Of a stretch of DNA of 64,000 bases, positions 10,716 through 20,050 are shown one piece after another. The notes under the pieces are model-generated. The model had not been told where the DNA came from. It worked only from the letters and a program-made list of their open reading frames with translations, and made no database searches. Each line of letters begins with the position of its first letter. Position 1 is the first letter of the stretch. Location: positions 1 to 64,000 of the forward strand of contig VFIW01000088.1 of the NCBI GenBank assembly GCA_006386115.1, read 5' to 3'. The stretch comes from Globisporangium splendens. Taxonomy: Eukaryota > Oomycota > Peronosporomycetes > Pythiales > Pythiaceae. A program made the position numbers and the translations under genes.

Positions 10716-11777
10716 CTAGCGGATCTGATCACGCTCTAGATCCGTAAGAAAGAGCTCATAGCTCATTTCTTCGAGGGATACGATCGCCTCAACGGTACTC
10801 GGCAGCTCATGGAGCGCCGCAAATTCAGCGAAGAACACTTCGTCTGTTGCGTTTGCTTCCGGACTGCGCTTTGCGCGTCTGAGCGCCACGTCAACGTGAG
10901 CGCGATCTATCGACGGATCCGAGATCCTGTCAAAGGCGCGCAGCGAAGCTGCAGCTGCGCTGAGAGATGGGGCAATCGTGTGCGAGGCGGCCGTTTCCTC
11001 AGCAACAGATGCCAATGCACTGTCTCTCTTGCGAGCTGACAACTTGCGTCGCCCTCGTCGGTTGATGCGAACACGCGACCTCGCGGTTCTGAGCTCCAGT
11101 ACTGCACCGTCAGGGTGGTACGAGCTGGTTGACGCGTGTACGCCTGTACTGACGCTATCACTTGCGGGGGCTGGCTCAGATGCTTTGGAGCCGCACACTT
11201 GCGCACCAGTGTCCACGTCTGGACTTTCTGGCGCTTCCGCACAAACTGGGCTCTCTGCCGCCGCGTGTGTGTTTGAAGCGGGGCTACCTGCCGCAGCGTG
11301 TTCAACGCTCACATCCATAGCGTGGAAATATTCCCGCAATCTTCGCTCTTCATCAGAGGAAGGGGTGGAGCTCCCGATTGTGCGTGCTCGCCAATCGATC
11401 CAAGGCTGGTGTTTCGCCAGCCAAGGCATTCCTAGGATGAGGTCGTACTTCGACCCCATCGCTAGTACTACGAATGTTTCTTTGCAGACAAAGTCGCAAA
11501 ACCTGAAAGAGAGTTCAACTCGAACTCCTTCAGTGTGTACTGTCGACCCATCGGCCAGGCGTACGATCATCTTCTCGCGCTTGCCAGTGTGGACAAGTCG
11601 CTCATACGCTTGCAGACTCTGTTTCAGAGCTGACTTAGAGACGAAGTTCTGTGACGCACCGCAGTCAACAAGAACCGTCATTTTCTTCTCACAGCCCTTC
11701 ACATCGGCGCTATATACCAACATCTCACTCGGAGCCTTGTTGCCAAGAGCTCCTGGGACTAAGCTTCCCATCTGCAC
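10716..11777 (-). pseudogene. gypsy-1 C: aspartic protease and spacer
   Basis: The retropepsin-like domain is the same as in copy B (LVDCGASQNF, LILGMPWLAK), with a short spacer repeat and the Ser/Arg-rich segment. It ends at a TAG at 10716-10718 where copy B has GAG (Glu), so this one change cuts the protease off from RT. Apart from that the frame continues into the pol frame starting at 10649. Confidence 0.8.
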
Positions 11778-11803
11778 GACTCTAGTAGTCGGCGACGCCG
11801 AAG

Positions 11804-12997
11804 CTATAGAGTCCGTCTCAGTAGAGCGTCCCGCTTCTGCTGAGACGTTCCGTTTCCCTTTCTTGCCGCAGCGGATCTGCCACCTCGATGAGCGTGGTTA
11901 CCGCGCGGCGGTTGGTAGTCTCTCGCCTGATTTCCAGTGCGAGGAGCGGACTGCCTTGGAGCGGGACACTTCGACTGATAGTGTCCTCGCTTGCCACAAT
12001 TGAAGCAGACCACTTCGGCGCTGCTAAGATCCATTGGCATCGGGCCATGGAAGCGCTGTCCGTTCGTGACTGCTCGGTGGCTGGTATGCGCACCATTGTG
12101 GCGGCCAGCGTTCCAATCAGGTCGACTGACTCTGAATGATTGCTGCTCAACGAGCGCAATGCGGATCGCATCTTCCATCGTGGCCGGCAAGCGTCGGTAC
12201 AGCTCCTGACGCGCTGGTCCACTGTTGAGGCCGTTGAGAAACGCAGGCACTTTCACAGACTCAGGCAAAGGGCTGATCGTGATCGCCGCGCATAGACTTC
12301 TCATCTCCTGGATGTACCGTTCCAGCGAGAGCTTCCCTTGTCTCAAGGAGAAGAAACGACCTTGCAACAGCACTTCGTTGTTCGGAGGCTGATACATGGC
12401 GGTGATTTTCGCACGGAAAATATCCCACGTGTCGAACGCACACTCATCGGCGAGCAACGTCGAGAATGCCCATTCCGACGCTCGACCGCGCAGGTTCGAG
12501 ATGGCGAAAGACACCATCTGCTCGTTGCTGTCGATGAGCTGAGCCTTGGCGCAACGCTCCACGGCGAGCAGCCAGTGGATGAGCTTGTCGCCATCCGCAC
12601 CATCGAATTTCGGAGCGTCAATCTTGACAGCTCTTGGGCGGGGAGTTTGGGACGTGGGTGTCTGAGGCGCAGCAGCCGCACTCGACAAAGACGTGGCTGC
12701 ACCAGCAACCACAGATACCACTCGCTCGAGCGCTTCACGCGACTCAGCAGCTGAGCGCAGCATCTCTGCGGTCAAGCTTGCGGTGGCTTGCATTTGTGCT
12801 TGCGCACTTCGCTCTCCTTCGAGGCGCTGAGCGTTCGAGAAGTTCTCGAACTGCTCGAGTCGAAAGATTTGCTGCTCCGGCGACGCCGAGAGCAACTCTA
12901 GCGCGACTTGATCGCCTAGAGCTTGTGCCATTCGGGTCAGCACACTCCGGTGTTCAGCCGAGAGGTGCGGGAACTGCGCAGGGTCAATTGACGCCAT
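11804..12997 (-). CDS. gag: gypsy-1 C: Gag
   Basis: This 397-residue Gag from ATG 12997-12995 has the CCHC knuckle CFNCGKRGHYQSKC and ends QQKRDALLRRTL, the longer natural C-terminus of the family. Only a few residues differ from copy B. The -1 frame carries the protease starting about 27 bases downstream. Confidence 0.85.
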   Translation of the reverse strand: MASIDPAQFPHLSAEHRSVLTRMAQALGDQVALELLSASPEQQIFRLEQFENFSNAQRLEGERSAQAQMQATASLTAEMLRSAAESREALERVVSVVAGAATSLSSAAAAPQTPTSQTPRPRAVKIDAPKFDGADGDKLIHWLLAVERCAKAQLIDSNEQMVSFAISNLRGRASEWAFSTLLADECAFDTWDIFRAKITAMYQPPNNEVLLQGRFFSLRQGKLSLERYIQEMRSLCAAITISPLPESVKVPAFLNGLNSGPARQELYRRLPATMEDAIRIALVEQQSFRVSRPDWNAGRHNGAHTSHRAVTNGQRFHGPMPMDLSSAEVVCFNCGKRGHYQSKCPAPRQSAPRTGNQARDYQPPRGNHAHRGGRSAAARKGNGTSQQKRDALLRRTL

Positions 12998-13069
12998 GGT
13001 GAATCCTTGAGGAAGCGATTCAGGCAGTCACCTCTGCCGGGTCGTAGATTGACTACGAGTGCTACCAGT

Positions 13070-13210
13070 TGTAACCGGACACTTCCGAGTTACGCAGCAC
13101 GGTACGTGTGTGAGGAAGCGTGTACACGACTTCTCTCAAGGACTCTGTTCCAAGAGCTGTTGCCTGCTTCCTGCAGTGCAACGATCGGTTACCTATAGAT
13201 CTCTATAGAG
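13070..13210 (-). mobile_element. gypsy-1 C 5' LTR, truncated by gypsy-2
   Basis: This matches 7803-7943 of the LTR of copy B up to CTCTATAGAG and is then replaced by the gypsy-2 LTR. The missing 400 or so bases of this LTR are not found on the far side of gypsy-2, where virus-like sequence begins instead. Confidence 0.8.
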
Positions 13211-13820
13211 TGATGTAATGGGCTCAGGCTGCCATTACATGCAAGGTGGCTCTTTGTGTGTGTCACACACCACCTTGTGGAAGTGCATTGTGGGTGCGAA
13301 GATATTGGGTGAAACACACAATAGTGATCCCCACATGCACTTGTGACGTCATCGTCTGACGTCAGAGCAATCTGTGTCTGAGTTGAGTGTTGGTCGCTCG
13401 CAATCATTGAGATTCGGCGTGATTACGCACAACAGTACCCTAGACATGTGAATGATGGTTCCTACTTGGGAGACTGCACTGGTGATGAGAGCGACGTGTC
13501 TCTGCCACCTAAAGTGTGGCGCGAGCCAATCACTTTGCAGGGAATTTTCCACGAGACTTCAAGTTCAAGTTTCTCGAAGATCCCCTGGGTTCAACCTCAG
13601 TGTACCCAAGGTTTTATATATCAGATTCATAGGTTTTATTGTGCATGTTTAGGTTTTAGTTATAAAACCTCTAGGAGCCATAGTGGTGTTTTACATGTAG
13701 TGTCAGGAACCATAAGCTCATTTCAATTCAGTTGCATTTTTGCCAAGTTCCCCTCAAGTCTTCCTCTTCAAGCGCAAGCGTGCGTGCCGTGTTTGAGGCT
13801 GTCTCGGATAGCCTCTTACA
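13211..13820 (+). mobile_element. gypsy-2 5' LTR
   Basis: It begins TGATGTAATGGGCTCAGG, with a hairpin-forming start (TGTAATGG ... CCATTACA), and ends CCTCTTACA just before the primer site. Inside it are two perfect TGACGTCA palindromes (13344-13351 and 13357-13364) and a TATA-like TTTTATATATC at about 13612. Confidence 0.85.
13344..13364. promoter_or_regulatory. Paired TGACGTCA (CRE/bZIP-type) sites in gypsy-2 LTR
   Basis: Two perfect 8-base palindromes lie 13 bases apart in the U3 part. The same pair is at 20184-20191 and 20197-20204 in the 3' LTR. The diverged solo LTR keeps one perfect copy (22688-22695) and one altered (CACGTCA). TGACGTCA is the classic site for CREB/ATF-type bZIP proteins. 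A role here is inferred. Confidence 0.5.
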
Positions 13821-13822
13821 CC

Positions 13823-13841
13823 TGGTAGCACTTTGTAGTCC
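13823..13841 (+). promoter_or_regulatory. gypsy-2 primer binding site
   Basis: TGGTAGCACTTTGTAGTCC lies two bases after the LTR end. It is nearly identical to the gypsy-1 primer site, so both families probably use the same tRNA. Confidence 0.65.
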
Positions 13842-13927
13842 TTCCAACGACCAAGTCAAGAGTCTGCATAGGCCGCTTGTGTAGCGTGCGCGGACATTCC
13901 AAGACCCCTGTCCGATTGTGAGAAACA

Positions 13928-14971
13928 ATGGAAGGGATGGAGACGCCGATGGGCTCGATGCCTGGAGAGACCGTGGAGCTGACGAATGAGCATTTTCCTC
14001 ATTTGTCGAGCCACGAGTGGGCAGCCCTCGAGCGTATGCGAGCGGTCATCGGTGAGGCAGCTGTGATCAGCTTGCTGAGATCAGCGTCACCGGATGAGCA
14101 GAGGAACGCGGCTACGAGCTTCATGCATCACGAGATCATGAACTCTCATCGACAGCCCGCAACTCCTGTCACGACGATGAGAGTGGCACCTCTGAAGCTC
14201 GATGTACCTCCGTACCGTGGCGGAGAGAACGAACCTCTAGCGAGATGGTTCGTTGAGTTGGATGCAGCGATCACTGCAAGACAACTACGGGACCCAATGC
14301 AGCAAGTGTTGTTTGCGATGTCCAACCTTGCGGGTCGAGCGAAGAGTTGGGCGTATGGGAAGCGATTGGCGGAGCCACATTGCTTCTACGACCTGGACGA
14401 CTTCAAGCGAGAGCTGAAGAAGGCTTTTGAGCCTCCGCAGAGCGAATTTCGGGCTCGCGCTGAGTTCTTAAAGCTTCGTCAGGGTAAATACGACCTACAC
14501 TCGTACGCTCAACGAGCACGATACCTCGTGTCAAGTATCGTGAATGAGCCGATTGATGCCTCAACGCAAGTTGTGACATTCATGGCAGGGCTCAATGATG
14601 GTCCAATTCGGAACCAGCTGTTCCGCGAGTACCCCAAGACGCTGGGTGAAGCCATCGAGCGAGCGATGCAAGAAGAATTCAGCATCAAGCAAGCCAAGTT
14701 CAACGGTTTCGGCCCTCGCCCTGTTCGACAACACGCAGTCACACACGACGGTCCAGAACCGATGGACATCTCGTGTGCCGATGCGACTACAAGCAGATAC
14801 CCACGCAATGACGGGAAGTGTTTCCGTTGTGGCAAGCCCGGTCACATCGCAAGAAATTGCAAGGTGTCCTTGCCAAGCCAGCAAGCGACACACGGTTCGC
14901 AATCGAATCGACCAGGCAGAGGCCGGCGATTCGAGCGTTCCCAACAGCCAAAAAACGGGAACGACCAGTAG
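13928..14971 (+). CDS. gag: gypsy-2 Gag
   Basis: This 347-residue protein starts at ATG 13928. It has the retrotransposon Gag core (LARWFVELDAAITARQL, ARAEFLKLRQGKYDLHSYAQ), a CCHC zinc knuckle (CFRCGKPGHIARNC) at about residues 297-310 and a basic tail. It assembles the particle and binds element RNA. The pol frame overlaps its end from about 14818 in the -1 frame, which suggests frameshift expression of Gag-Pol. It is intact as seen. Confidence 0.9.
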   Translation: MEGMETPMGSMPGETVELTNEHFPHLSSHEWAALERMRAVIGEAAVISLLRSASPDEQRNAATSFMHHEIMNSHRQPATPVTTMRVAPLKLDVPPYRGGENEPLARWFVELDAAITARQLRDPMQQVLFAMSNLAGRAKSWAYGKRLAEPHCFYDLDDFKRELKKAFEPPQSEFRARAEFLKLRQGKYDLHSYAQRARYLVSSIVNEPIDASTQVVTFMAGLNDGPIRNQLFREYPKTLGEAIERAMQEEFSIKQAKFNGFGPRPVRQHAVTHDGPEPMDISCADATTSRYPRNDGKCFRCGKPGHIARNCKVSLPSQQATHGSQSNRPGRGRRFERSQQPKNGNDQ

Positions 14972-16344
14972 GAGCGGGGCTCCCTACTGGGCGAACAAAG
15001 AGTTCTGTGAATGTCGTGGAAGCGCAGAACTCTTGCCCCGGTGTGCGCAATGCACATGAAGTTTCCGCGAACAGATGTGAGCGTGTCGAGCAAGAGCCAG
15101 CCTTGATAGTCCACAAGGTTAAGGTAGATGGTTACTCAGAACCTCTACGGGCTCTTGTAGACACTGGTGCGTCGAACAATTTTGTCCGCACACAAGTGGT
15201 GAGAAGGCAAGGTTTGGACCTGCCTATCTCGAACAAGGAAATGATCGTTCGCTTGGCGAATGGATCGAAAGTGACGATGCCTAAGCGCGTGTTGCGTATG
15301 GCAATCGGATGTGATGATTTCCGAGGCGAAGATGAGTTTATTCTACTCGACCTCGATGACAAGTTTGATCTGATTCTGGGAATGCCCTGGTTGAGAAGGT
15401 ACCAACCGAGCATTGACTGGAAGAAGAAGAAGATCAGCGTCGACAAGCAAGTCGACGAAGACCTCAGCTGCCAGGCAGCAAGAGAGGTGATTTGGGCATA
15501 TACATCTGTTGAAGATGTGTCTAATGAGAGTCAGGCGTGCGATGGCCCCTCACACTCAAATGACAAGCCCGTGAAGACCACTGGAGGTGGAGTAGTCAGG
15601 CGCCAGAAAAAGACTACTCCTGTAGCCAAGAGCGATGAAGAGTTCCGCTCTGGCAGAAGGAAAGAAGACAAGAAGACCGACGAAGAAGAACGAAGATCTG
15701 CAAGCGTCCCTGATCAAGACACAAGAAAGGCAGAAGATGAAGTGAAGCGACAAGAACAAGCCACTTCAAGCGAATATGTGAACGTCGCAGTCTACAATGA
15801 AGAAGGTGACAGCCAGATAGTGCGTCACGTACAAGTTGAAAATCCTCCAAGTCTGGCTCAAGAATTGATTTCCTTGCCGTTGATGAGCAAGAAGACGCTT
15901 AAGCGTAGCCTGGCGAAAGGCGAAATTTCGCAAATTTGTGCGATCGTCGATGAAGTTGCCGACGATGTCATCAACACTGCGGAAGTGTTAGATGAGAGGA
16001 CACGGAAGGAGAGGTTTGATGAGCAGTCGTGGGACGCTCTAAAGACAAACCCCGTGTATGGACTTGTCAAGGAATATGCGGACATATTTCCAGACAAAGT
16101 GCCGGACGAATTGCCGCAGGACAGAGGCATTCGTCACGAGATAGATGTACTTCCGGGAACGAAGTACTGTATCACGAGGCAATGGCCGCTACCGAAGGAA
16201 CAAGTCGATGCGATCGACGAGTTCTTCGCGCAGCGACAGAAGGCTGGCCATGTGCGCGAGAGCAAGTCTCCGCACTGTAGTCCCACCTTCTGTGTGAGAA
16301 GGCCACAGGCGGTTGGCGCATTGTTCACGCATTCAACAAATTGA
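14818..16344 (+). pseudogene. pol: gypsy-2 Pol N-terminal part: protease and RT start
   Basis: The open frame has no ATG at its start and overlaps gag, as expected for a -1 frameshift product. It contains the retropepsin block LRALVDTGASNNFVR (true DTGA), LILGMPWLRRYQPSIDW, a charged Lys/Glu/Asp-rich spacer (about 15600-15750) and the start of RT (PLPKEQVDAIDEFF, SPHCSPTFCVR). At about 16295-16305 one base is gained or lost compared with gypsy-1 (CVRKATGGW), which ends the frame at 16344. RT continues in the next frame. A sequencing indel in a homopolymer cannot be excluded. Confidence 0.85.
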
Positions 16345-19300
16345 ATGATGCGACCATACCTGCTCAGACCCCAGTTCCACGCAAGGATATGATCCTTGAT
16401 GGAATGGTTGGCAGCACTGTCTTTAGCGCGATCGATCTGAAAGACGGGTTCTATCAGATTCGAATGCGCGAGAGCGATGTACCATTTACAGCAGTTAGCA
16501 CCCCTAGTGGTATGCTGTGGGAGTGGATGGTGATGCCACAAGGTCTGAAGAACGCACCAGCAACTTTCAACAGAATGGTCACGAATGTACTTCGTCCATT
16601 GAGAGAGTTTGCACCGAGCTACTTTGACGACATATTCGTTCATAGTAAGGCCTCGGAAGGGAAGAAAGATGTCGATGTTCATCTTGAACATCTTCGTCAA
16701 GTCTTTCAAGTTATGCGTGAGAACAAACTGTACGCTAACTCGAAGAAATGCATCTTCTTCGCCCCCGAGATCCCTGTACTCGGTTGCTTTGTTGGCAAGA
16801 ATGGCGTTCGGGTCGATCCTGAGAAGGTCAAGTCTATCGACGATTGGCCTATTCCTCAGAACATCAAACAGCTACGTCAGTGGCTGGGTTTGGCCAACTA
16901 TTTGCACAAATACACGCGCAACTATGCAGCGTTAGTGCAACCCCTCACGAGTCTTTTGAAGAAAGATAATGAGTGGGAATGGTCAGAGGAACATCAGGCA
17001 GCGTTTGCCGAAGTAAAGAAGAGCTTAAGAGAAGCTCCTGTCCTAGCTCTCGCAGACCATGAGAAGCCGTTCCATGTAGTCTGCGATGCGAGCGACTATG
17101 CCATCGGGTGTGCACTGATGCAACACGATGATGAGGGCAAAGAAAGAGTTGTGTCGTATCAGTCACGACAACTCAGGCCCGCAGAACGGAACTATCCGGT
17201 CCATGACAAGGAACTATTGGCCATGAAGTATGCATTGGCAAAGTTCCGAGTCTATTTGCTTGGTGAAAAGCAGTTCGCTATTTACACTGATCACGCATCA
17301 CTGCGGACAGCTGTAAAGACGCCTCACCTATCGCAAAGAATGGCAAGATGGTTTTCCTTCTTCGCTGAGTACAACTTTGTTGTACATTATAAGCCCGGCA
17401 AGTCAAACATTCTTGCCGATGCGCTGTCAAGACGTCCGGATTATGATCCGAAGAACAAGAGTGACGACACGAACGGAGCGTGCCGACTCTGTGAAGACGT
17501 CAACGCGATTGCTACGGGAGTGACAAGCACAGTCCAAGAAGAGATCACTGAGGGATACAAGCAAGACGAAGCATGCCAAGAACTGATCAAGTATTTCAAG
17601 AATCCCTCAGAGAAGGCACTCCAAAACCTCCCACCAAGAGCAAGATCGCGTGTTCACCGTTACAGCATGCACAATGAGCTGCTGTACTATACGGTTGACG
17701 AAGGGGATCCAGCGAGGATCGTTGTCCCCAACGACGAAGGTCTGCGTCATCGACTCTTGTACGAGTATCATGACGGTCCTTCGAGTGGCCATCTCGGACG
17801 TGAGAAAACGTTTCTCAACTTGTCTCGAGATTACTACTGGCCTCACATGTACAAGTGGGTTCGCAAGTATGTGCGTACTTGCGAAGTGTGCCAAAGAGTT
17901 AAGCCATCCGGCTCTACTCGGGCTCCACTTCGTTCATTGGCTGTCCCTCAGGACAGTTGGAAGTCTGTGAGTATGGATTTCATATTTGGACTTCCAAGAG
18001 ACAAACACGGCAGGAATGGCATCCTGGTGTTTGTGGACCGATTCAGCAAGATGGTCCATCTTACTCCGGTCTCGGATAAGATCTCGGCAGAGATGACTGC
18101 GAAAGTCTTTGTAGACGTGGTGTTCCGTCTACATGGTCTGCCCTCGGAGATCGTATCAGACCGTGACACTCGGTTTACGTCTAGGTTTTGGCGAACTCTG
18201 TTTGGCATTTTGGATACAAAACTATCCATGTCAACAGCAGCACACCCAGAGACAGACGGTCAAACTGAACGAGTGAATCGTGTCCTTGAAGACGTGTTGC
18301 GCAGTTATGCGACGTCTTTCGGAGAGTGGAGTGAGTTTCTCCCTCTCGCAGAGTTTGCGTTGAACAACTCCACGCATGTCTCGACAGGTCATACCCCGTT
18401 CTATGTGAACTACGGACTCCACCCGAGAGTGCCAGCGTCACTAGTGGGAGAGGTTTCTACCTTAAGTGGGGGAGAGACTATGGCTAAGGAGCCACAGTCG
18501 GATCTGAATGCTGTCACAGAGTTAAAAGCGAATTTTGACTCGATGAAACCTCTAGACGACATGACAAGTCGTGAGGAACAGCAAGTCGATGACTTTATTG
18601 TGAGGAGACAAGCCGTTGTGAGGTTTGTTCGAGACGCAATTGCAAAGGCTCAGGATCTGCAAAAGGAACAAGCAGATAGGAGCGGAAGGAAGAACAAGCA
18701 AGTATATAAGATCAATGATCTTGTATTACTTAGCACGGCTAATCTACCTGAACACGCAGTGTCTAACTTGGGGAGTTCGAAACTTCTGCCAAGATATATT
18801 GGACCGTTCAGGGTAGTTAAATGCAATGGGGATGCCTACACACTAGACATTCCTAAACGCATGCGACTACACCCTACGTTCTACGTAGGTAGACTAAAGC
18901 CTTACCTTCCAAGTGGGTCAGCGAACCCTATAGAGCCTTTGGCAGACGATCAAGTCGATCCTGAAGTCGCTCCACCAGCTCGCGAAGAGTCTGTAACTCA
19001 TCGTCATGGAGCTTCTTCTCGGCATAAAGGCGCTGAAGCACATCAAAGGACTCGTCCTTTATTGTCTCCAACGCGAGAAGGCGACCATGATACTCCTTCC
19101 GAAGTATCTCAAGAGAAGTCCCTGCCTCTTCCACAGAGCGCAGTAGACGTTCGTGATACGCATCACGAGCTTTCTCAGCCTTCTGGAGTCGTTCAAGCTC
19201 GGCTTGAATCTTCTCGAACCTCTGTTCGAAACGTGACTCCATTGCCGAACGCTGGGCAAGACCATCGAAGAGCAAGTCGATCTTCGACTCCTGCTCCTTC

Positions 19301-19652
19301 AACCGGTCTTCGAGGCTTTCGCACCGGTCTTCGAGTACCGCGTTGCGAACTTCAAGAGCCTCGATCTGAGCGCGGTGAGCACTCTTCCACTTCCAGAGTC
19401 GCTCAATCGTTTTCGCGTTCAGCCCCACCTCCTCTGATCGATCATCAGGGAGAGCGTCGTTGGATCGTTGAGTCGATAGTCGATCACGAGGATCGATCGA
19501 CTCGTCGTCGAGGAGAGAAGTCGTTGAACCGTCAACGCTTCTACAGAGTACGGTGGCTTGGCTATCCGCCGGACTCGGACACGTGGGAACCTCGAGAGAC
19601 TCTTCAGTCTGATGTTCCCGACGTGGTTCACAGTTACGAACAGAGCTTGTAG
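16341..19652 (+). CDS. pol: gypsy-2 Pol: RT, RNase H, integrase, chromodomain
   Basis: A frame of 1103 codons follows the frameshift. In order it codes for RT (SYFDDIFVHS catalytic block), RNase H (HVVCDASDYAIGCAL, YTDHASLRTAV), the integrase HHCC finger (HLGREKTFLNL ... CEVCQRVKP), the core with all three acidic residues visible (SMDFIFGLP, EIVSDRDTRF, HPETDGQTERVNRVLE), a GPY/F-like module (LLPRYIGPFRVV), a long low-complexity linker (residues about 880-1030) and a chromodomain (FYRVRWLGYPPDSDTWEP). The linker and chromodomain lie opposite a 349-codon antisense frame. All catalytic residues are present. Confidence 0.9.
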   Translation: MNDATIPAQTPVPRKDMILDGMVGSTVFSAIDLKDGFYQIRMRESDVPFTAVSTPSGMLWEWMVMPQGLKNAPATFNRMVTNVLRPLREFAPSYFDDIFVHSKASEGKKDVDVHLEHLRQVFQVMRENKLYANSKKCIFFAPEIPVLGCFVGKNGVRVDPEKVKSIDDWPIPQNIKQLRQWLGLANYLHKYTRNYAALVQPLTSLLKKDNEWEWSEEHQAAFAEVKKSLREAPVLALADHEKPFHVVCDASDYAIGCALMQHDDEGKERVVSYQSRQLRPAERNYPVHDKELLAMKYALAKFRVYLLGEKQFAIYTDHASLRTAVKTPHLSQRMARWFSFFAEYNFVVHYKPGKSNILADALSRRPDYDPKNKSDDTNGACRLCEDVNAIATGVTSTVQEEITEGYKQDEACQELIKYFKNPSEKALQNLPPRARSRVHRYSMHNELLYYTVDEGDPARIVVPNDEGLRHRLLYEYHDGPSSGHLGREKTFLNLSRDYYWPHMYKWVRKYVRTCEVCQRVKPSGSTRAPLRSLAVPQDSWKSVSMDFIFGLPRDKHGRNGILVFVDRFSKMVHLTPVSDKISAEMTAKVFVDVVFRLHGLPSEIVSDRDTRFTSRFWRTLFGILDTKLSMSTAAHPETDGQTERVNRVLEDVLRSYATSFGEWSEFLPLAEFALNNSTHVSTGHTPFYVNYGLHPRVPASLVGEVSTLSGGETMAKEPQSDLNAVTELKANFDSMKPLDDMTSREEQQVDDFIVRRQAVVRFVRDAIAKAQDLQKEQADRSGRKNKQVYKINDLVLLSTANLPEHAVSNLGSSKLLPRYIGPFRVVKCNGDAYTLDIPKRMRLHPTFYVGRLKPYLPSGSANPIEPLADDQVDPEVAPPAREESVTHRHGASSRHKGAEAHQRTRPLLSPTREGDHDTPSEVSQEKSLPLPQSAVDVRDTHHELSQPSGVVQARLESSRTSVRNVTPLPNAGQDHRRASRSSTPAPSTGLRGFRTGLRVPRCELQEPRSERGEHSSTSRVAQSFSRSAPPPLIDHQGERRWIVESIVDHEDRSTRRRGEKSLNRQRFYRVRWLGYPPDSDTWEPRETLQSDVPDVVHSYEQSL

Positions 19653-19977
19653 TGCTCTCGCGAGCACTAGAACGACGAGAGCCAAGCTCTTTATGGTCGT
19701 TCTCGAGCGTGCCTCCTAGGTTCCCTAGCAAACGCTCGACAAGATTCTCGTTCTCGAGTCGGACAAACGTCTTCCACGACTCGAGCTTCGCTGTGCTGGA
19801 CTGGCCAGGATCGTCGCTGCCGGACATCTTGCGCCAGAGGAAGAACAACTCCTTGTAGAACCGACGTCCTCCACGCTTCTTGCGAATAGCGGAGATGTCG
19901 TACAAGCCGGGAGTCGTCCGCTGCCGCTTTGGCTCGGGCCGTTCTTCGCGCTTCACTTGGTCGCTTGATCGCTTCAT
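18928..19977 (-). CDS. Antisense coiled-coil ORF in gypsy-2
   Basis: This is a 349-codon frame on the strand opposite to pol, with ATG at 19977-19975. The same frame is open upstream to 20247 inside the 3' LTR. It begins with a basic stretch (KRSSDQVKREERPEPKRQR), followed by RKKRGGRRFYKELFFLW, an acidic/Ser-rich middle, and from about residue 188 to the end a long segment with heptad-like Leu/Ile spacing and dense Glu/Arg/Lys (ALEVRNAVLEDRCESLEDRL, EKIQAELERLQKAEKARDA). It reads as a nuclear-type basic plus coiled-coil protein, while the sense strand over the same stretch codes for a low-complexity linker. It could be transcribed from the 3' LTR. It may be a chance frame, but the length and composition argue against that. 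Confidence 0.5.
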   Translation of the reverse strand: MKRSSDQVKREERPEPKRQRTTPGLYDISAIRKKRGGRRFYKELFFLWRKMSGSDDPGQSSTAKLESWKTFVRLENENLVERLLGNLGGTLENDHKELGSRRSSARESTTSSVRNCEPRREHQTEESLEVPTCPSPADSQATVLCRSVDGSTTSLLDDESIDPRDRLSTQRSNDALPDDRSEEVGLNAKTIERLWKWKSAHRAQIEALEVRNAVLEDRCESLEDRLKEQESKIDLLFDGLAQRSAMESRFEQRFEKIQAELERLQKAEKARDAYHERLLRSVEEAGTSLEILRKEYHGRLLALETIKDESFDVLQRLYAEKKLHDDELQTLRELVERLQDRLDRLPKAL

Positions 19978-20040
19978 GGTCAATTGGAAAGTGAGAGCGG
20001 GTGCCTCTTCCGAAAGAAGTAAAGTCCGTGATGGAACTTT

Positions 20041-20050
20041 AAGGGAGGGA
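20041..20050 (+). promoter_or_regulatory. gypsy-2 polypurine tract
   Basis: AAGGGAGGGA lies immediately before the 3' LTR (TGATGTAATGG at 20051). It is the expected primer site for plus-strand DNA synthesis and supports an LTR start at TGATG. Confidence 0.7.

Larger units (their letters stand above)
8350..13210 (-). mobile_element. gypsy-1 half C (5' half of the split element)
   Basis: This is the same family as copy B and more than about 97 percent alike by eye. It contains a truncated 5' LTR (13210-13070), primer site, gag, protease, RT, RNase H and most of integrase. It breaks in integrase near 8350, and the remainder is half A at 482-1955. The gypsy-2 element interrupts its LTR at 13210/13211. 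Confidence 0.8.
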
